64,000 nt of DNA from Gammaproteobacteria bacterium (lineage in GTDB: Bacteria > Pseudomonadota > Gammaproteobacteria > Nevskiales > Nevskiaceae). Where the stretch lies: NCBI GenBank assembly GCA_026398815.1, contig JAPLSA010000019.1, forward strand, positions 1 to 64,000. Direction: 5' to 3'. The position numbers and the translations under genes are program-made. Of the stretch, positions 55,722 to 64,000 are shown piece by piece; the first letter of the stretch is position 1, and each line of letters opens with the position of its first letter. The notes under the pieces were generated by a model. The model had not been told where the DNA came from. It saw only the letters and a program-made list of their open reading frames with translations, and made no database searches.

Positions 55722-56696
55722 TCAGGGAACCAGCACGGCCTTGCCGGTGACCTTGCGCGCCTGCATGTCGAGCATCGCCTGCGTCGCCTCGGCCAGCGGA
55801 TAGGTCTTGGAGATGAACGGCTTGAGCTTGCCTTCGCCGTGCCAGGCGAACAGCTGGGCGAAGTTCTCGGCATTCAGTGCCGCTTCACGGACGATGAATG
55901 CGCCCCAGAACACGCCGATCGCCGACGCGCCTTTCAGCAGCAGGCGGTTCAGGGCGATTTCCGGAATGGTGCCGGCGGCGAAGCCGACCACCAGATAGCG
56001 GCCGTTCCAGTTGATCGCCGAAAAGCAGTCCTGGGCCAGATCACCGCCGACCGGATCGTAGATCACGTCGGCGCCCTGGCCCTTGGTCAGCTTCTTGACC
56101 GCTTCCTTCAGGCTTTCTTTCGAGTAGTCGATGACCTCGTCGGCACCCTGCGCCCGGCACAGCGCCAGCTTTTCCGGGCTCGACGCTGCGGCGATGACGC
56201 GCGCCCCCATCAGCTTGCCGATCTGGATCGCCGACAGGCCGACGCCGCCGGCCGCGCCCAGCACCAGCAGCGTTTCGCCGGTCTTCAGCTGGCCGCGCTG
56301 CTTCAGCGCGTGGATGGTGGTGCCGTAGACCAGCGTGAAGCCGGCCGCTTCGATCAGGTCGAAACCTTCCGGCAGTTTCAGCACGCCTTCGGCCGCCGCG
56401 TTGACTTCCTCGGCGTAGCCGCCGATCGGAATCAGCGTCGCGACCCGGTCGCCGACCGCCAGCCGCGTGACCTTGGCGCCGACGGCGGTGATCACGCCCG
56501 ACACCTCGGCGCCCGGCGTGAACGGCGGGTTGGCCTTGAACTGGTACTTGCCCTGGATCTGCAGGATGTCAGGGAAATTGACGCCGGCCCCGGCCACCTT
56601 GATCCGCACCTCGTTGGGGCCGGGCGGCGGCAGCGTCACCTCGCCGAACACCAGTTTTTCCGGACCGCCGAGTTCAGTGCAGAGAATGGCTTTCAT
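55722..56696 (-). CDS. NADPH:quinone oxidoreductase family protein (zeta-crystallin-like)
   Basis: 324-residue medium-chain reductase without the zinc ligands of alcohol dehydrogenases. Seen: MKAILCTELGGPEKL, GVNFPDILQIQGKYQ, FTPGAEVSGVI, the NADPH-binding LVLGAAGGVGLSAIQIGKLMGARVIA, and GAFIVREAALN near the C-terminus. Family members reduce quinones or enoyl-CoA-type substrates; the actual substrate is not known. It follows the MerC-like gene by 31 nt and may be part of its transcript. Confidence 0.9.
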   Translation of the reverse strand: MKAILCTELGGPEKLVFGEVTLPPPGPNEVRIKVAGAGVNFPDILQIQGKYQFKANPPFTPGAEVSGVITAVGAKVTRLAVGDRVATLIPIGGYAEEVNAAAEGVLKLPEGFDLIEAAGFTLVYGTTIHALKQRGQLKTGETLLVLGAAGGVGLSAIQIGKLMGARVIAAASSPEKLALCRAQGADEVIDYSKESLKEAVKKLTKGQGADVIYDPVGGDLAQDCFSAINWNGRYLVVGFAAGTIPEIALNRLLLKGASAIGVFWGAFIVREAALNAENFAQLFAWHGEGKLKPFISKTYPLAEATQAMLDMQARKVTGKAVLVP

Positions 56697-56727
56697 GGTG
56701 AGGGCAGACGTGGCGATGAACGGGACG

Positions 56728-57171
56728 CTAGTGCGCGTGCGGCCGCGAGTGGTCGTGACCGTGATGGCGCAGCTGGTAGTTGCGCAGATGGGCCAGCGCC
56801 AGCAGCAAGGCGCCGACGATGGTCAGCAGCCGCTCGCCTTCGGCATCGAGCAGGCCGAACTGGATGCCGAACGCGGCGAACACCATGAATGCCATGCCGG
56901 CCAGGCCGAGCGCCGCGACCGGGCTGCTGCGATGCCGCCGCCAGCCCCAGCCCAGCGCGATCAGGCTGGTCGGCACGGCGGCCAGCAGCAGCCACTGGTG
57001 GAAGCGTTCATCGGTGACCAGGCTCGAGGCCGCCAGCGGCAGCGCGGCGACCAGCACCGGCAGCGCCAGGCAGTGCACCAGACACAGCGCTGACAGCAGC
57101 ATGGCAAGGCCGTCGAGGCCCCGGATCGGGGTCTCCTCGGCGGCAGCGGAAAGTGGGGGGGGAGGCTTCAT
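56728..57171 (-). CDS. MerC-domain membrane protein
   Basis: 147 residues with four membrane helices of the MerC type. The first helix carries the metal-binding pair in SALCLVHCLALPVLVA, and the C-terminus ends in a His-rich tail (HHGHDHSRPHAH). MerC proteins move heavy metals or are found with metal-responsive receptors. With the ZnuD-like receptor upstream, a zinc or other metal role is likely; mercury genes are absent. Confidence 0.85.
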   Translation of the reverse strand: MKPPPPLSAAAEETPIRGLDGLAMLLSALCLVHCLALPVLVAALPLAASSLVTDERFHQWLLLAAVPTSLIALGWGWRRHRSSPVAALGLAGMAFMVFAAFGIQFGLLDAEGERLLTIVGALLLALAHLRNYQLRHHGHDHSRPHAH

Positions 57172-57358
57172 CGGGGCGGAAGATTAGCATTGACCTGCCC
57201 CGCCTGAACCGGGCGGGGCCGCCCTTGTGCTGGCAGGGATGACGGCAGCGGCGCGCCGGCTGGCGAGGCCGGCAACGGCGATGGCGACGACCGCCGGAGG
57301 GTCTGCCGCAGGCATGCCCTCCAGCGGTCGCCGCCGGTCGATCGCCGCCGGCTTGCGC

Positions 57359-59533
57359 TCAGATCGCCAGACGGAAGCCGACGTAGACCGACGCGCCGGG
57401 CGCCGGTGCGAAGTCCTTGACGAACGAGGTGGCGCGGCGGATGTCGTCGTCCAGCACGTTGCGGGCGCGCAGGAACAGCTCGCTGTCGGCGTTCGCGTCG
57501 GCCGCCAGCTTGAAGCGGTAGGCCGCCTCGATGTTCAGCAGGTTGTAGCCGGCGGTCCGGGTTTCCAGCGCCGTGAAATCGTTCTGCGCGAACACCCGCG
57601 TGTAGCTCAGCGAGGCATGGAACGGCCCGTACTGCGGATCGACGCCGACGCCGGCCCGTGCTGGCGTCACGCGCGGCAGGTTGCCGCCGCTGCGCAGCTC
57701 GCCGATCACCCGGTCGCCGAACAGCCGCAGCGACAGGCCCAGCGGTCCGTCGCGCAGCAGCCGGTAGGCAGCCTGGCCCTCGAAGCCGTAGAAGCGGGCG
57801 TTGGCCTGCCGGTAGTTGACCAGCAGCAGATTGCCGTCCGGATCGAAGTTGCCGTCCTCGTCGACGCGATCGGCGATGCCGTCGCGGCTGACCGCCGCAT
57901 CGACCTCGGCCGCCGCCACGCGGGCCGGCGCCCGCGCCGTCGCCTGTTCGCCCTGATTGCCGCCGCTGCTGCCATCGGCGTTAAGGCCGGCGTCGACCTC
58001 GTCGAGGAACAGGTAGTTGCGGATGCTGTTCAGGTACAGCGTGCCTTCCACCGACAGCCGGTCATCGTGGTGATCGAAGCCGACCTCGATGTTGTTGGCG
58101 GTCTCGATCGACGCGTCCTGGAGCCCGCGTTCGAAAGTGCCGGTGGCCAGATGCGGACCGAACGCGAACAGTTCCTCCGCTGCCGCCGAGCGCTGCGCGC
58201 GGCTGAAGTTGACCTTCAGATGATCGTGCGGGCTCAGGTTGTAGATGCTGCCGAGCGAGAAGCTGACCGGCGTGAAGTCGCGGTTCGGGCCAGGCAGTGT
58301 GCCGTCGTCGGTGAAGTTCGGCTTCACCGTGTCGCGGTTGACGCGCACGCCGGCCTCGAACTTGCCGCGCGCCCACGGCCGTTCCTCGATCAGGAACACG
58401 CCGACCTGCGTGGTCCGGGTCGACGGCACGAAGGCTTCCTCGCCGATCGCCGAGAAGCGGCGGAAATCGTGCTGCACGCCGAACACGCCCCGGAAGCCGA
58501 ACAGCGGCGCGTGGACGATTTCCAGGCGGCTCTGGTTCTGGCTGTTGCGGAACAAGGTGCCGGGCTCTTCCGGCGCTTCGAATTCGGTGTGGTCGTAGGC
58601 GTTGAACGCGCTGCGGAACTTCACCGATTCGATGCCCGGCAGCGGCCGGTCGAGAATCCCCTGCAGGTCGTAGCGGGTCTGGTCGAGGTTGATGAACGCA
58701 GCCTCTTCCTGCGGCAGGCCGTAGACCGCGCCGAAGGTCGACACCGCGAAGCTCAAGGAACTGCCGCCGCTGACGTAGCCGTACGAGAAGCCGGTGGAAT
58801 TGGTCTGCGTGCGGCTGTTGGCGAGCCGCCCCTCGCTGCCTTCGCCATCGACGCGGGCATTGCCGGGAATGTCGTAGTCGCTGGCCTTGCGGCCGGCGGC
58901 GTCGACATGGAACTGGTGGTGGCCGATGCCGTAGTCGAGTTCCAGCGCGCCGTTGCGGTCATCGGCATTGCTGCCGAACTGGCCTTCGAGCACGCCGTGG
59001 AAGCCGTCGTCGACGCTGGTCGGCAGCCGGCCGTTGAGCACGTTGACCACGCCGCCGAGCGCGCGGCTGCCGTAGATCAGCGTCGCCGGGCCTCTGAGCA
59101 CTTCGATCGCCCGGGCATTGCTGACATCGATGCCGACCGCGTGGTCCGGGCTGACATCGGAAACATCGAGCGAGCTGATGCCGTTCTCCAGGATCTCGAC
59201 TCGCGGCCCGGCCTGGCCACGGATCACCGGGCGACCGGCGCCGGCGCCGAAATCGGTGGTCGAGATGCCGGGCTCGTTCTCCAGCGTTTCGCCGATCGTG
59301 CCTCGGCGCTTGCGGTTCAGTTCGTCGCCGTCGACGACCGTGGTCGGCTGCACCAGTTCATCGGAGGTCTTGCCCAGCGGGTTGGCGCGGACGGTGATGG
59401 TGTCGAGCTCGACGGCGGCCTCGTCGGCCATGGACAGCAACGGGAAACTGGCGGCGGCGGCCACCAGCGGCAGCAGGCGGGTGGCACGGCGGACAACGGA
59501 TGCAGGACGGCCCTGCGGAAGGACGGAATTCAT
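57359..59533 (-). CDS. TonB-dependent receptor, ZnuD-like
   Basis: 724 residues. The signal peptide (about 1-37, LLSMADEA) is followed by a TonB-box-like ELDTITVRA, a plug with RGQAGPRVEILENGISSLDVSDVSPDHAVGID and LRGPATLIYGSRALGGVVN, and a beta barrel ending in VYVGFRLAI. The SSLDVSDVSPDHAV plug sequence and His/Asp-rich loops (SPHDHLK, HHDDR) resemble ZnuD-type zinc receptors. The upstream ATG at 59584 is rejected because the ATG at 59533 has a GAGG site and a proper signal peptide. Iron or other ligands are possible. Confidence 0.86.
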   Translation of the reverse strand: MNSVLPQGRPASVVRRATRLLPLVAAAASFPLLSMADEAAVELDTITVRANPLGKTSDELVQPTTVVDGDELNRKRRGTIGETLENEPGISTTDFGAGAGRPVIRGQAGPRVEILENGISSLDVSDVSPDHAVGIDVSNARAIEVLRGPATLIYGSRALGGVVNVLNGRLPTSVDDGFHGVLEGQFGSNADDRNGALELDYGIGHHQFHVDAAGRKASDYDIPGNARVDGEGSEGRLANSRTQTNSTGFSYGYVSGGSSLSFAVSTFGAVYGLPQEEAAFINLDQTRYDLQGILDRPLPGIESVKFRSAFNAYDHTEFEAPEEPGTLFRNSQNQSRLEIVHAPLFGFRGVFGVQHDFRRFSAIGEEAFVPSTRTTQVGVFLIEERPWARGKFEAGVRVNRDTVKPNFTDDGTLPGPNRDFTPVSFSLGSIYNLSPHDHLKVNFSRAQRSAAAEELFAFGPHLATGTFERGLQDASIETANNIEVGFDHHDDRLSVEGTLYLNSIRNYLFLDEVDAGLNADGSSGGNQGEQATARAPARVAAAEVDAAVSRDGIADRVDEDGNFDPDGNLLLVNYRQANARFYGFEGQAAYRLLRDGPLGLSLRLFGDRVIGELRSGGNLPRVTPARAGVGVDPQYGPFHASLSYTRVFAQNDFTALETRTAGYNLLNIEAAYRFKLAADANADSELFLRARNVLDDDIRRATSFVKDFAPAPGASVYVGFRLAI

Positions 59534-59601
59534 GGGGTTCCTCGATACAGACGATGCGACGCGAGCAGGCAAGGGCTCGCGCACGAAGGTTCAGCAGTTC
59601 G

Positions 59602-59892
59602 TCAGACGAGGCGGGATGGCGGGCCGCGCGACGGCGGCGTCCGCAGGCTGGGTCGCGCCGTGGGGGCCAGCCGCGCAGCCGGCGGGCCTTCCAGCGCCAG
59701 TGGCGGCAAGGACGGCGCCAGGCTGGCCGGCGGCGGTCCGGCCGAGGCATGACCGACCGCGCACAGCTCGCAGGCCACCAGCTGTTCGCCGGCGTTGAGC
59801 TCGTGCTGGATGCCGTGCACCACGGCCAGCCACTGGCCGACCACAAGGGTCAGCACCAGCAGCCAGAGATGGCGGGGTCGGATCGGGGTCAT
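59602..59892 (-). CDS. Small CxxC membrane or exported protein, DUF2946-like
   Basis: 96 residues: one N-terminal hydrophobic helix (LWLLVLTLVVGQWLAVVHGIQH), the motif CELCAVGH, then a Pro-rich tail. Small proteins with this helix-CxxC-x3-H layout (DUF2946-like) often precede metal-related TonB receptors. It is the first gene of the receptor unit, 68 nt upstream of the ZnuD-like gene. The function is unknown; metal binding by the Cys/His group is plausible. Confidence 0.7.
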   Translation of the reverse strand: MTPIRPRHLWLLVLTLVVGQWLAVVHGIQHELNAGEQLVACELCAVGHASAGPPPASLAPSLPPLALEGPPAARLAPTARPSLRTPPSRGPPSRLV

Positions 59893-59912
59893 GTCGGGGA
59901 TGCGGCAGGCTG

Positions 59913-59930
59913 CGAATCGTACGACATTCG
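59913..59930 (-). promoter_or_regulatory. Palindrome upstream of the ZnuD-like unit
   Basis: CGAAT and ATTCG flank an 8-nt centre (CGTACGAC), 21 nt before the small CxxC gene. In outline it resembles Fur/Zur-type operators, which are AT-rich inverted repeats, but it is more G+C-rich than the known consensus. A weak call from position and symmetry only. Confidence 0.3.
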
Positions 59931-59962
59931 AACCGCTGCGCCGTTCCGACCGGAGCGGAGCG

Positions 59963-60658
59963 CTAGACCTCCAGCTTGTAGCCGACGCCGTAGATCGAGC
60001 GGATCAGCTCCTGTTCGGGGCTGGCGGCATCCAGCTTGCGGCGCAGGTTCTTGATGTGGCTGTCGACCGTGCGGTCGGTGACGATGCGGTGATCGGTGTA
60101 GAGCCGGTCGAGCAGCTGGTCGCGCGAGAACACCCGGCCCGGCGCATCGGCCAGCGTCTTCAGCAGGCGGAACTCGACCGGCGTCAGCGCCAGCGGCTGG
60201 CCGCGAAATTCGGCGCTGTAGCGGGACTCGTCGATCTGCAGCGCGCTGCGCGGCGTGCTGTCGTCGGCGGCAGTGGTCGTGCCGGCCCGGCTGCGGCGCA
60301 GGATGGCGCGCACCCGCGCCACCACCTCGCGCGGGCTGAACGGCTTGCAGATGTAGTCGTCGGCGCCCAGTTCCAGCCCGAGCAGGCGATCGATTTCCTC
60401 GACCCGGGCCGTGACCATCACGATCGGCACCTCGCTGAAGCGGCGCAGCGTGCGGCAGACGTCGAGGCCGTCCTTGCCGGGCAGCATCAGGTCGAGCAGC
60501 ACCAGGGCCGGCGCCAGCTGCCGCACCTGGGCCTCGACCTCGCGGCCGTCGGCGCAGACCCCGGTGCGATAGCCGGCCGCCTTCAGGTAGTCGGCCAGCA
60601 GCGCGGCGAGCTTCGGCTCGTCCTCGACGATCAGGATCAGCGCGGCCTCGTCGCTCAT
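59963..60658 (-). CDS. OmpR-family response regulator, BaeR-like
   Basis: 231 residues: receiver domain with EDEP acidic pocket, phosphoacceptor Asp in [11 protein letters not shown], Thr in VTAR and Lys in CKPF, followed by a winged-helix output domain ([36 protein letters not shown]). It is 3 nt downstream of its sensor kinase gene. The sequence is close to BaeR/OmpR-type regulators of efflux and envelope stress, matching the divergent macAB-like genes. Confidence 0.92.
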   Translation of the reverse strand: MSDEAALILIVEDEPKLAALLADYLKAAGYRTGVCADGREVEAQVRQLAPALVLLDLMLPGKDGLDVCRTLRRFSEVPIVMVTARVEEIDRLLGLELGADDYICKPFSPREVVARVRAILRRSRAGTTTAADDSTPRSALQIDESRYSAEFRGQPLALTPVEFRLLKTLADAPGRVFSRDQLLDRLYTDHRIVTDRTVDSHIKNLRRKLDAASPEQELIRSIYGVGYKLEV

Positions 60659-60661
60659 CGC

Positions 60662-62146
60662 TCAGCGTCCGGCGGCTGCCAGCGGCAGGCGCAGTTCCAC
60701 GCGCAGGCCACCCAACGGCGAGGCTGCCGCCTGCAGGCTGCCGCCGTGGGCTTCGGCGATCTTCAGGCTGATCGCCAGCCCCAGGCCGGCGCCGCCGGTG
60801 GAGCGGTTGCGCGAGCTTTCGACGCGGTAGAAGCGGTCGAACAGTTTGGCCAGCGCTTCGTCGGCAACGCCGGGCGCGCTGTCGTCGAAGCGCAGCAGCA
60901 GGACCGCGTCGGCGATCGTGGCGCTGATCCGCAGGCGGCCGCCGGCATCGGTGTAGCGCAGGCTGTTCTCCAGCAGGTTGCCGAACAGCTGGCCGAGCCG
61001 GCCTTCGTCGGCGATCACCCGCAGCGGCGCGTCGGGCAGCGCCAGTTCCAGCGCCAGCCCGCGCGCCTTGTAGCGTTCATGCCAGGGCTGCACGGTTTCG
61101 CGCAGCAGCTCGGCGACATCGAGTGCGGCCATCCGGTAGCGCAGCGCGCCGACATCGGCGAGCGACAGCTCGTAGAGATCGTCGACCAGCTTGCCGAGGA
61201 TCGCGGTTTCCGCCTGCAGCGAGCGGATCGACGCCGGCGTCACCGCGCGGACACCGTCTTCCAGCGCTTCCAGTTCACCGCGAAGCACCGCCAGCGGCGT
61301 GCGCAGCTCGTGCGAGACATCGGCGATGAACGCCCGGCGCAGGCCTTCGTTCCGCTGCAGCGCCAGCGCCAGGCGGTTGAAGTCCTCGGCGAGCTGGCCG
61401 AGTTCGTCGCCTGAGCCGGCGTCGATGCGGGTGTCGTACTGGCCGGCGGCCAGCGCGTGGGTGCCGCGGGCGATGCGGGTCAGCGGCGCGATGAAGCGCC
61501 GCGCCAGCAGCATCGCGACGGCCGCCGCCAGCGCGATGGTCAGGCCGCCGATCACCCAGCTGGCCCAGAGCTGCTGCTCGGCGAAGCGCTGTGCGGCCGC
61601 CGTGCTCACGTTCTGGAACGGCACCAGCGCCACCCAGCCGACGGTGCGGCCGTCGACCTGCACCGGCCGCAGCAGCGCGCCTTCGCCGACGCGGGTGCCG
61701 ATCTGGGGATTGCCGGCGATGAAGCCGCGCTGCTCGTCGAGCAGGGCCAGACGCAGGTTGACGCCGGTCAGATCCGATTCGGGCGGCGCCGGTGGTCGCG
61801 CGGCAGCTGTTGTGGCGGCGGGCGGCGGGGGCGGCGGCCGCTCGCGGTCGTCGGCGCGCTCGCAGTCGGCGTCGGTGCTGCTGATCCGGCCCGGCCCGCC
61901 CGGCCGCAGCAGCCGGAACCACTGGCGCGGGTTGTCCTTGAAGCAGTGCCAGCCGCCCTGCTGCTGCCAGGTCGCCGCCAGCACCGGCAGCAGCGCCTCC
62001 ATCCGTTCGACGCCCTGGTCGTTGAGGTAGCCGAGGAAGCCCCGGTTGAAGGTCAGCCGCGACGCCAGACCCATGGCCACCGCCACCAGCACGCTGCTGG
62101 CGAGGATGGCGAGGAACAGTTTGGCGGTGATGCCCGGCTTGAACAT
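60662..62146 (-). CDS. Sensor histidine kinase, BaeS-like
   Basis: 494 residues. Two membrane helices (about 8-28 and 195-215) bracket a periplasmic domain that contains a Pro/Ala-rich insert around 105-125. HAMP, the H-box DVSHELRTPL with the phospho-His, N-box NLLENSLRY, and the G boxes (SAPGV, GGAGLGLAIS) follow. It probably detects envelope or compound stress and phosphorylates the response regulator encoded next. Divergent from macA, with 228 nt between. Confidence 0.92.
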   Translation of the reverse strand: MFKPGITAKLFLAILASSVLVAVAMGLASRLTFNRGFLGYLNDQGVERMEALLPVLAATWQQQGGWHCFKDNPRQWFRLLRPGGPGRISSTDADCERADDRERPPPPPPAATTAAARPPAPPESDLTGVNLRLALLDEQRGFIAGNPQIGTRVGEGALLRPVQVDGRTVGWVALVPFQNVSTAAAQRFAEQQLWASWVIGGLTIALAAAVAMLLARRFIAPLTRIARGTHALAAGQYDTRIDAGSGDELGQLAEDFNRLALALQRNEGLRRAFIADVSHELRTPLAVLRGELEALEDGVRAVTPASIRSLQAETAILGKLVDDLYELSLADVGALRYRMAALDVAELLRETVQPWHERYKARGLALELALPDAPLRVIADEGRLGQLFGNLLENSLRYTDAGGRLRISATIADAVLLLRFDDSAPGVADEALAKLFDRFYRVESSRNRSTGGAGLGLAISLKIAEAHGGSLQAAASPLGGLRVELRLPLAAAGR

Positions 62147-62374
62147 GGGCGCAGCGTGGCAGGGATGGCGGCCTATTTCCGCTGCTGCGCGCCTGGATCA
62201 CAAGGCCTTCCGGCCGATTCCACGAGAACTCCACGATTGGCCGGCCCGGCGGCGGGCCGCTTCCACCAGGCCTGCATCGTCTCTGCACATTCGCCGCGCA
62301 CAGTGCCGCCCAGGCCGGTTGCCGTTCCTGCGACCGCCCATTCTCCAAACGTCTTTCAGGGCTGGCCCGACACC

Positions 62375-63814
62375 ATGAGCGCTTCCACCACCGTCCCGGC
62401 GCGTCGCCGCCTTCGTCGCTGGAGCCTCGCGGCTGCCGTGCTGCTGCTGGTGCTGGCAGCCGCCGCCGCAGTCTGGCAGCGCACGAAGACGGCCGATCCC
62501 GCTGCCAACCTGCGCTTCGCCACCGTCGAACGCGGCAACCTGGAAAAGACCGTCACGGCGGTTGGCTCGCTGAAAGCCAAGAACTATGTCGATGTCGGCA
62601 CCCAGGTGTCCGGCCGGGTGCTGAAGATCCATGTCGAGATCGGCGACAAGGTGGCCAAGGGCGAGCTGATCGCCGAGATCGACCCGACTGTCTACGCCTC
62701 GACGGTGGCCAAGGACCGCGCCAATCTCGACAACCTGCGCGCCCAGCTGGCCCAGCGGCAGGCCGAGCAGCTGCTCGCCGATCAGCAGGCTGCCCGCAAT
62801 GGCCGGCTTGCGGTCGGCAATGCGGTCAGCCAGGACGTGGTGCAGCAGGCCGAGGCGGCGGCTCAGGTCGCGGCGGCCTCGGTTCATTCGGTCAAGGCCC
62901 AGATCAAGGCCGCCGAAGCCACGCTCGAAGGCGATCTCGCCAATCTCGGCTTCACCAAGATCTACGCGCCGATGGACGGCACCGTGGTGGTCCAGGACAC
63001 CCGCGAAGGGCAGACCGTGAACTCGGTGCAGTCGGTCGCGGTGATCGCCCAGGTCGCCAATCTCGACGTGATGACGGTCTGGGCGCAGGTGGCCGAAGCC
63101 GATGTCGGCAGCATCCGGCCGGACATGCCGGCCTACTTCACCACGCTCGGCGCGCCGGAGCGGCGCTGGCAGGGCACGGTGCGCCAGGTGCAGCCGACGC
63201 CGACCACCACCAACGATGTGGTGCTCTACAACGTGCTGGTCGACGTCGACAACCGCGAGCGCGCGCTGCTGCCGGCGATGACCGTGCAGGCCTTCTTCGT
63301 GCTGGCCGAGGCGAAGGACGCGATCCTGGTGCCGCTCGGCGCGCTGAAGCCGGACCCGGATGCGCGCCGCCCGAACGGCGTACCTGGTGCGTCCGGCCCG
63401 GAAGCCGCCAGCAGCGGTGACCGCCCGCGCCGCAGCGGGAACGATGGTGAACGGCCCCGGCGCCGCCAGCCGGCAGCCGGCGACGGCGCTGCGCCGATGA
63501 CCGCAGAGGCAGCACCGGCCGCCGATGGCGAGCACGGTGCGGCGGCCGGCGAGGGCGGTGCTGGCGCCGATGCGCCGCGCGGCCCGCGTCGCGGCCGGCC
63601 GTGGCGGGTGCAGGTCAAGGCCGCCGACGGCAGCCTCGTATGGCGGCAGGTGCGCGTTGGCCTGGCCACCCGCACCGAAGCCGAGGTGCTGTCGGGGCTG
63701 GCAGTCGGTGAGGAGATCGTGGTCGGCGAAAAGGGCAGTGCCGCGCAGGCCGGCGGCGGCAACGGCGCCCGCGCCGCGCCGCGCATGCCGGGCGGCATGG
63801 GGCCGCGGCTGTGA
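62375..63814 (+). CDS. macA: MacA-type membrane-fusion protein of an ABC efflux pump
   Basis: 479 residues. One N-terminal membrane helix, biotinyl-lipoyl halves ([20 protein letters not shown] and [18 protein letters not shown]), a coiled-coil hairpin (about 105-190) and a beta-barrel domain. Between the barrel and the membrane-proximal part lies an unusually long Gly/Ala/Arg-rich insert (about 330-410), probably disordered. MacA links the MacB ABC transporter to TolC. The stop overlaps the macB GTG start by 4 nt. Confidence 0.9.
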   Translation: MSASTTVPARRRLRRWSLAAAVLLLVLAAAAAVWQRTKTADPAANLRFATVERGNLEKTVTAVGSLKAKNYVDVGTQVSGRVLKIHVEIGDKVAKGELIAEIDPTVYASTVAKDRANLDNLRAQLAQRQAEQLLADQQAARNGRLAVGNAVSQDVVQQAEAAAQVAAASVHSVKAQIKAAEATLEGDLANLGFTKIYAPMDGTVVVQDTREGQTVNSVQSVAVIAQVANLDVMTVWAQVAEADVGSIRPDMPAYFTTLGAPERRWQGTVRQVQPTPTTTNDVVLYNVLVDVDNRERALLPAMTVQAFFVLAEAKDAILVPLGALKPDPDARRPNGVPGASGPEAASSGDRPRRSGNDGERPRRRQPAAGDGAAPMTAEAAPAADGEHGAAAGEGGAGADAPRGPRRGRPWRVQVKAADGSLVWRQVRVGLATRTEAEVLSGLAVGEEIVVGEKGSAAQAGGGNGARAAPRMPGGMGPRL

Positions 63815-64000
63815 GCGCCGGTCGGCCAGCCGCGACCGATGCCGTGCCGCTGCTGCAGCTCGATGACGTTGCCCGGATCTACGCCGGCGGCGACGGCGCC
63901 GAGGTGCGGGCGCTCGACGGCGTCACCCTGTCGATCGCCAGCGGCGAGTTCGTCGCGATCATGGGCCAGTCCGGTTCCGGCAAGTCGACGCTGATGAACC
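63811..64000 (+). CDS. macB: MacB-type ABC transporter, N-terminal part (cut by window end)
   Basis: The first 63 codons read as an ABC ATPase: [25 protein letters not shown], then [20 protein letters not shown] with an intact Walker A (GQSGSGKST). The Walker B, signature motif and membrane part lie beyond the window. The GTG at 63811 overlaps the macA stop (GTGA). Together they would form a MacAB tripartite pump for macrolides, heme precursors or peptides. Confidence 0.9.
   Translation, partial: MSAGRPAATDAVPLLQLDDVARIYAGGDGAEVRALDGVTLSIASGEFVAIMGQSGSGKSTLMN

Overview
The window is a stretch of a high-G+C (roughly two-thirds G+C) proteobacterial chromosome. Gene content and order point to a gammaproteobacterium: zapA / 6S RNA / fau, yceD-rpmF-plsX, clpS-clpA-infA-ate-aat, ftsK / lolA-rarA-crcB-serS and a CysB-type regulator beside cysI and cysG. 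A Nevskiales/Solimonadaceae or Xanthomonadales-like relative is my best guess, but this is inference from synteny and composition, without a database search. Genes are dense, many neighbours overlap by 4 nt (ATGA/GTGA), and most of the window is core chromosome. No tRNA, rRNA or CRISPR array was seen.

Layout. 1-1234: the end of an IS3-family element that has split a GGDEF-EAL gene just after its GGDEF motif. 1221-3155: EVE protein, fau, 6S RNA, zapA and a TIGR02449 coiled-coil protein. 3155-5802: periplasmic DegQ/DegP-type protease and SohB. 5995-9105: yceD, rpmF, plsX and a Bcr/CflA-type efflux pump where fabH is usually found. 9133-22692: a minus-strand run of six genes for exported proteins. 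It comprises a 1953-aa multidomain protein with a nuclease-like fold, a large lipoprotein and a TonB-dependent receptor (joined by 4-nt overlaps), then two tandem paralogous secreted proteins and a membrane-anchored protein that shares a cysteine-containing module with the lipoprotein. 23043-29004: type II secretion genes gspC-D-E-F, directly upstream of that run and on the same strand.

29151-35655: clpS, clpA, infA, the two N-end-rule aminoacyl transferases (ate/bpt and aat), a GNAT-like protein and a small unknown protein. 35812-44718: ftsK, an SRPBCC lipoprotein, lolA, rarA, a vapBC toxin-antitoxin pair inserted before crcB, serS and rlmA. 44728-48365: patatin-like phospholipase, a nitrilase/GNAT pair, a small lower-G+C orphan and a SnoaL-like protein. 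48377-50772: moaC, moaE, moaD, moaA, with a dispersed palindromic repeat between moaC and moaE. 50835-55698: sulfite reductase with its DUF934 partner, CysB and CysG. 55722-59892: quinone oxidoreductase, MerC-like protein, a ZnuD-like TonB receptor and a small CxxC protein. 59963-64000: a BaeSR-type two-component system divergent from macAB-type efflux genes; macB runs off the window.

The most unusual part is 9133-22692. The large protein keeps the overall fold of secreted endonuclease/exonuclease/phosphatase (EEP) proteins but lacks the usual first Asn and the metal-binding Glu. It carries nine 98-aa tandem repeats and ends in a Gly-rich / hydrophobic / Arg-rich sorting-type tail. Its coupling to a lipoprotein and a TonB receptor, and its position behind gspCDEF, suggest a secreted or surface capture system that feeds a TonB receptor. 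The substrate cannot be told from sequence.
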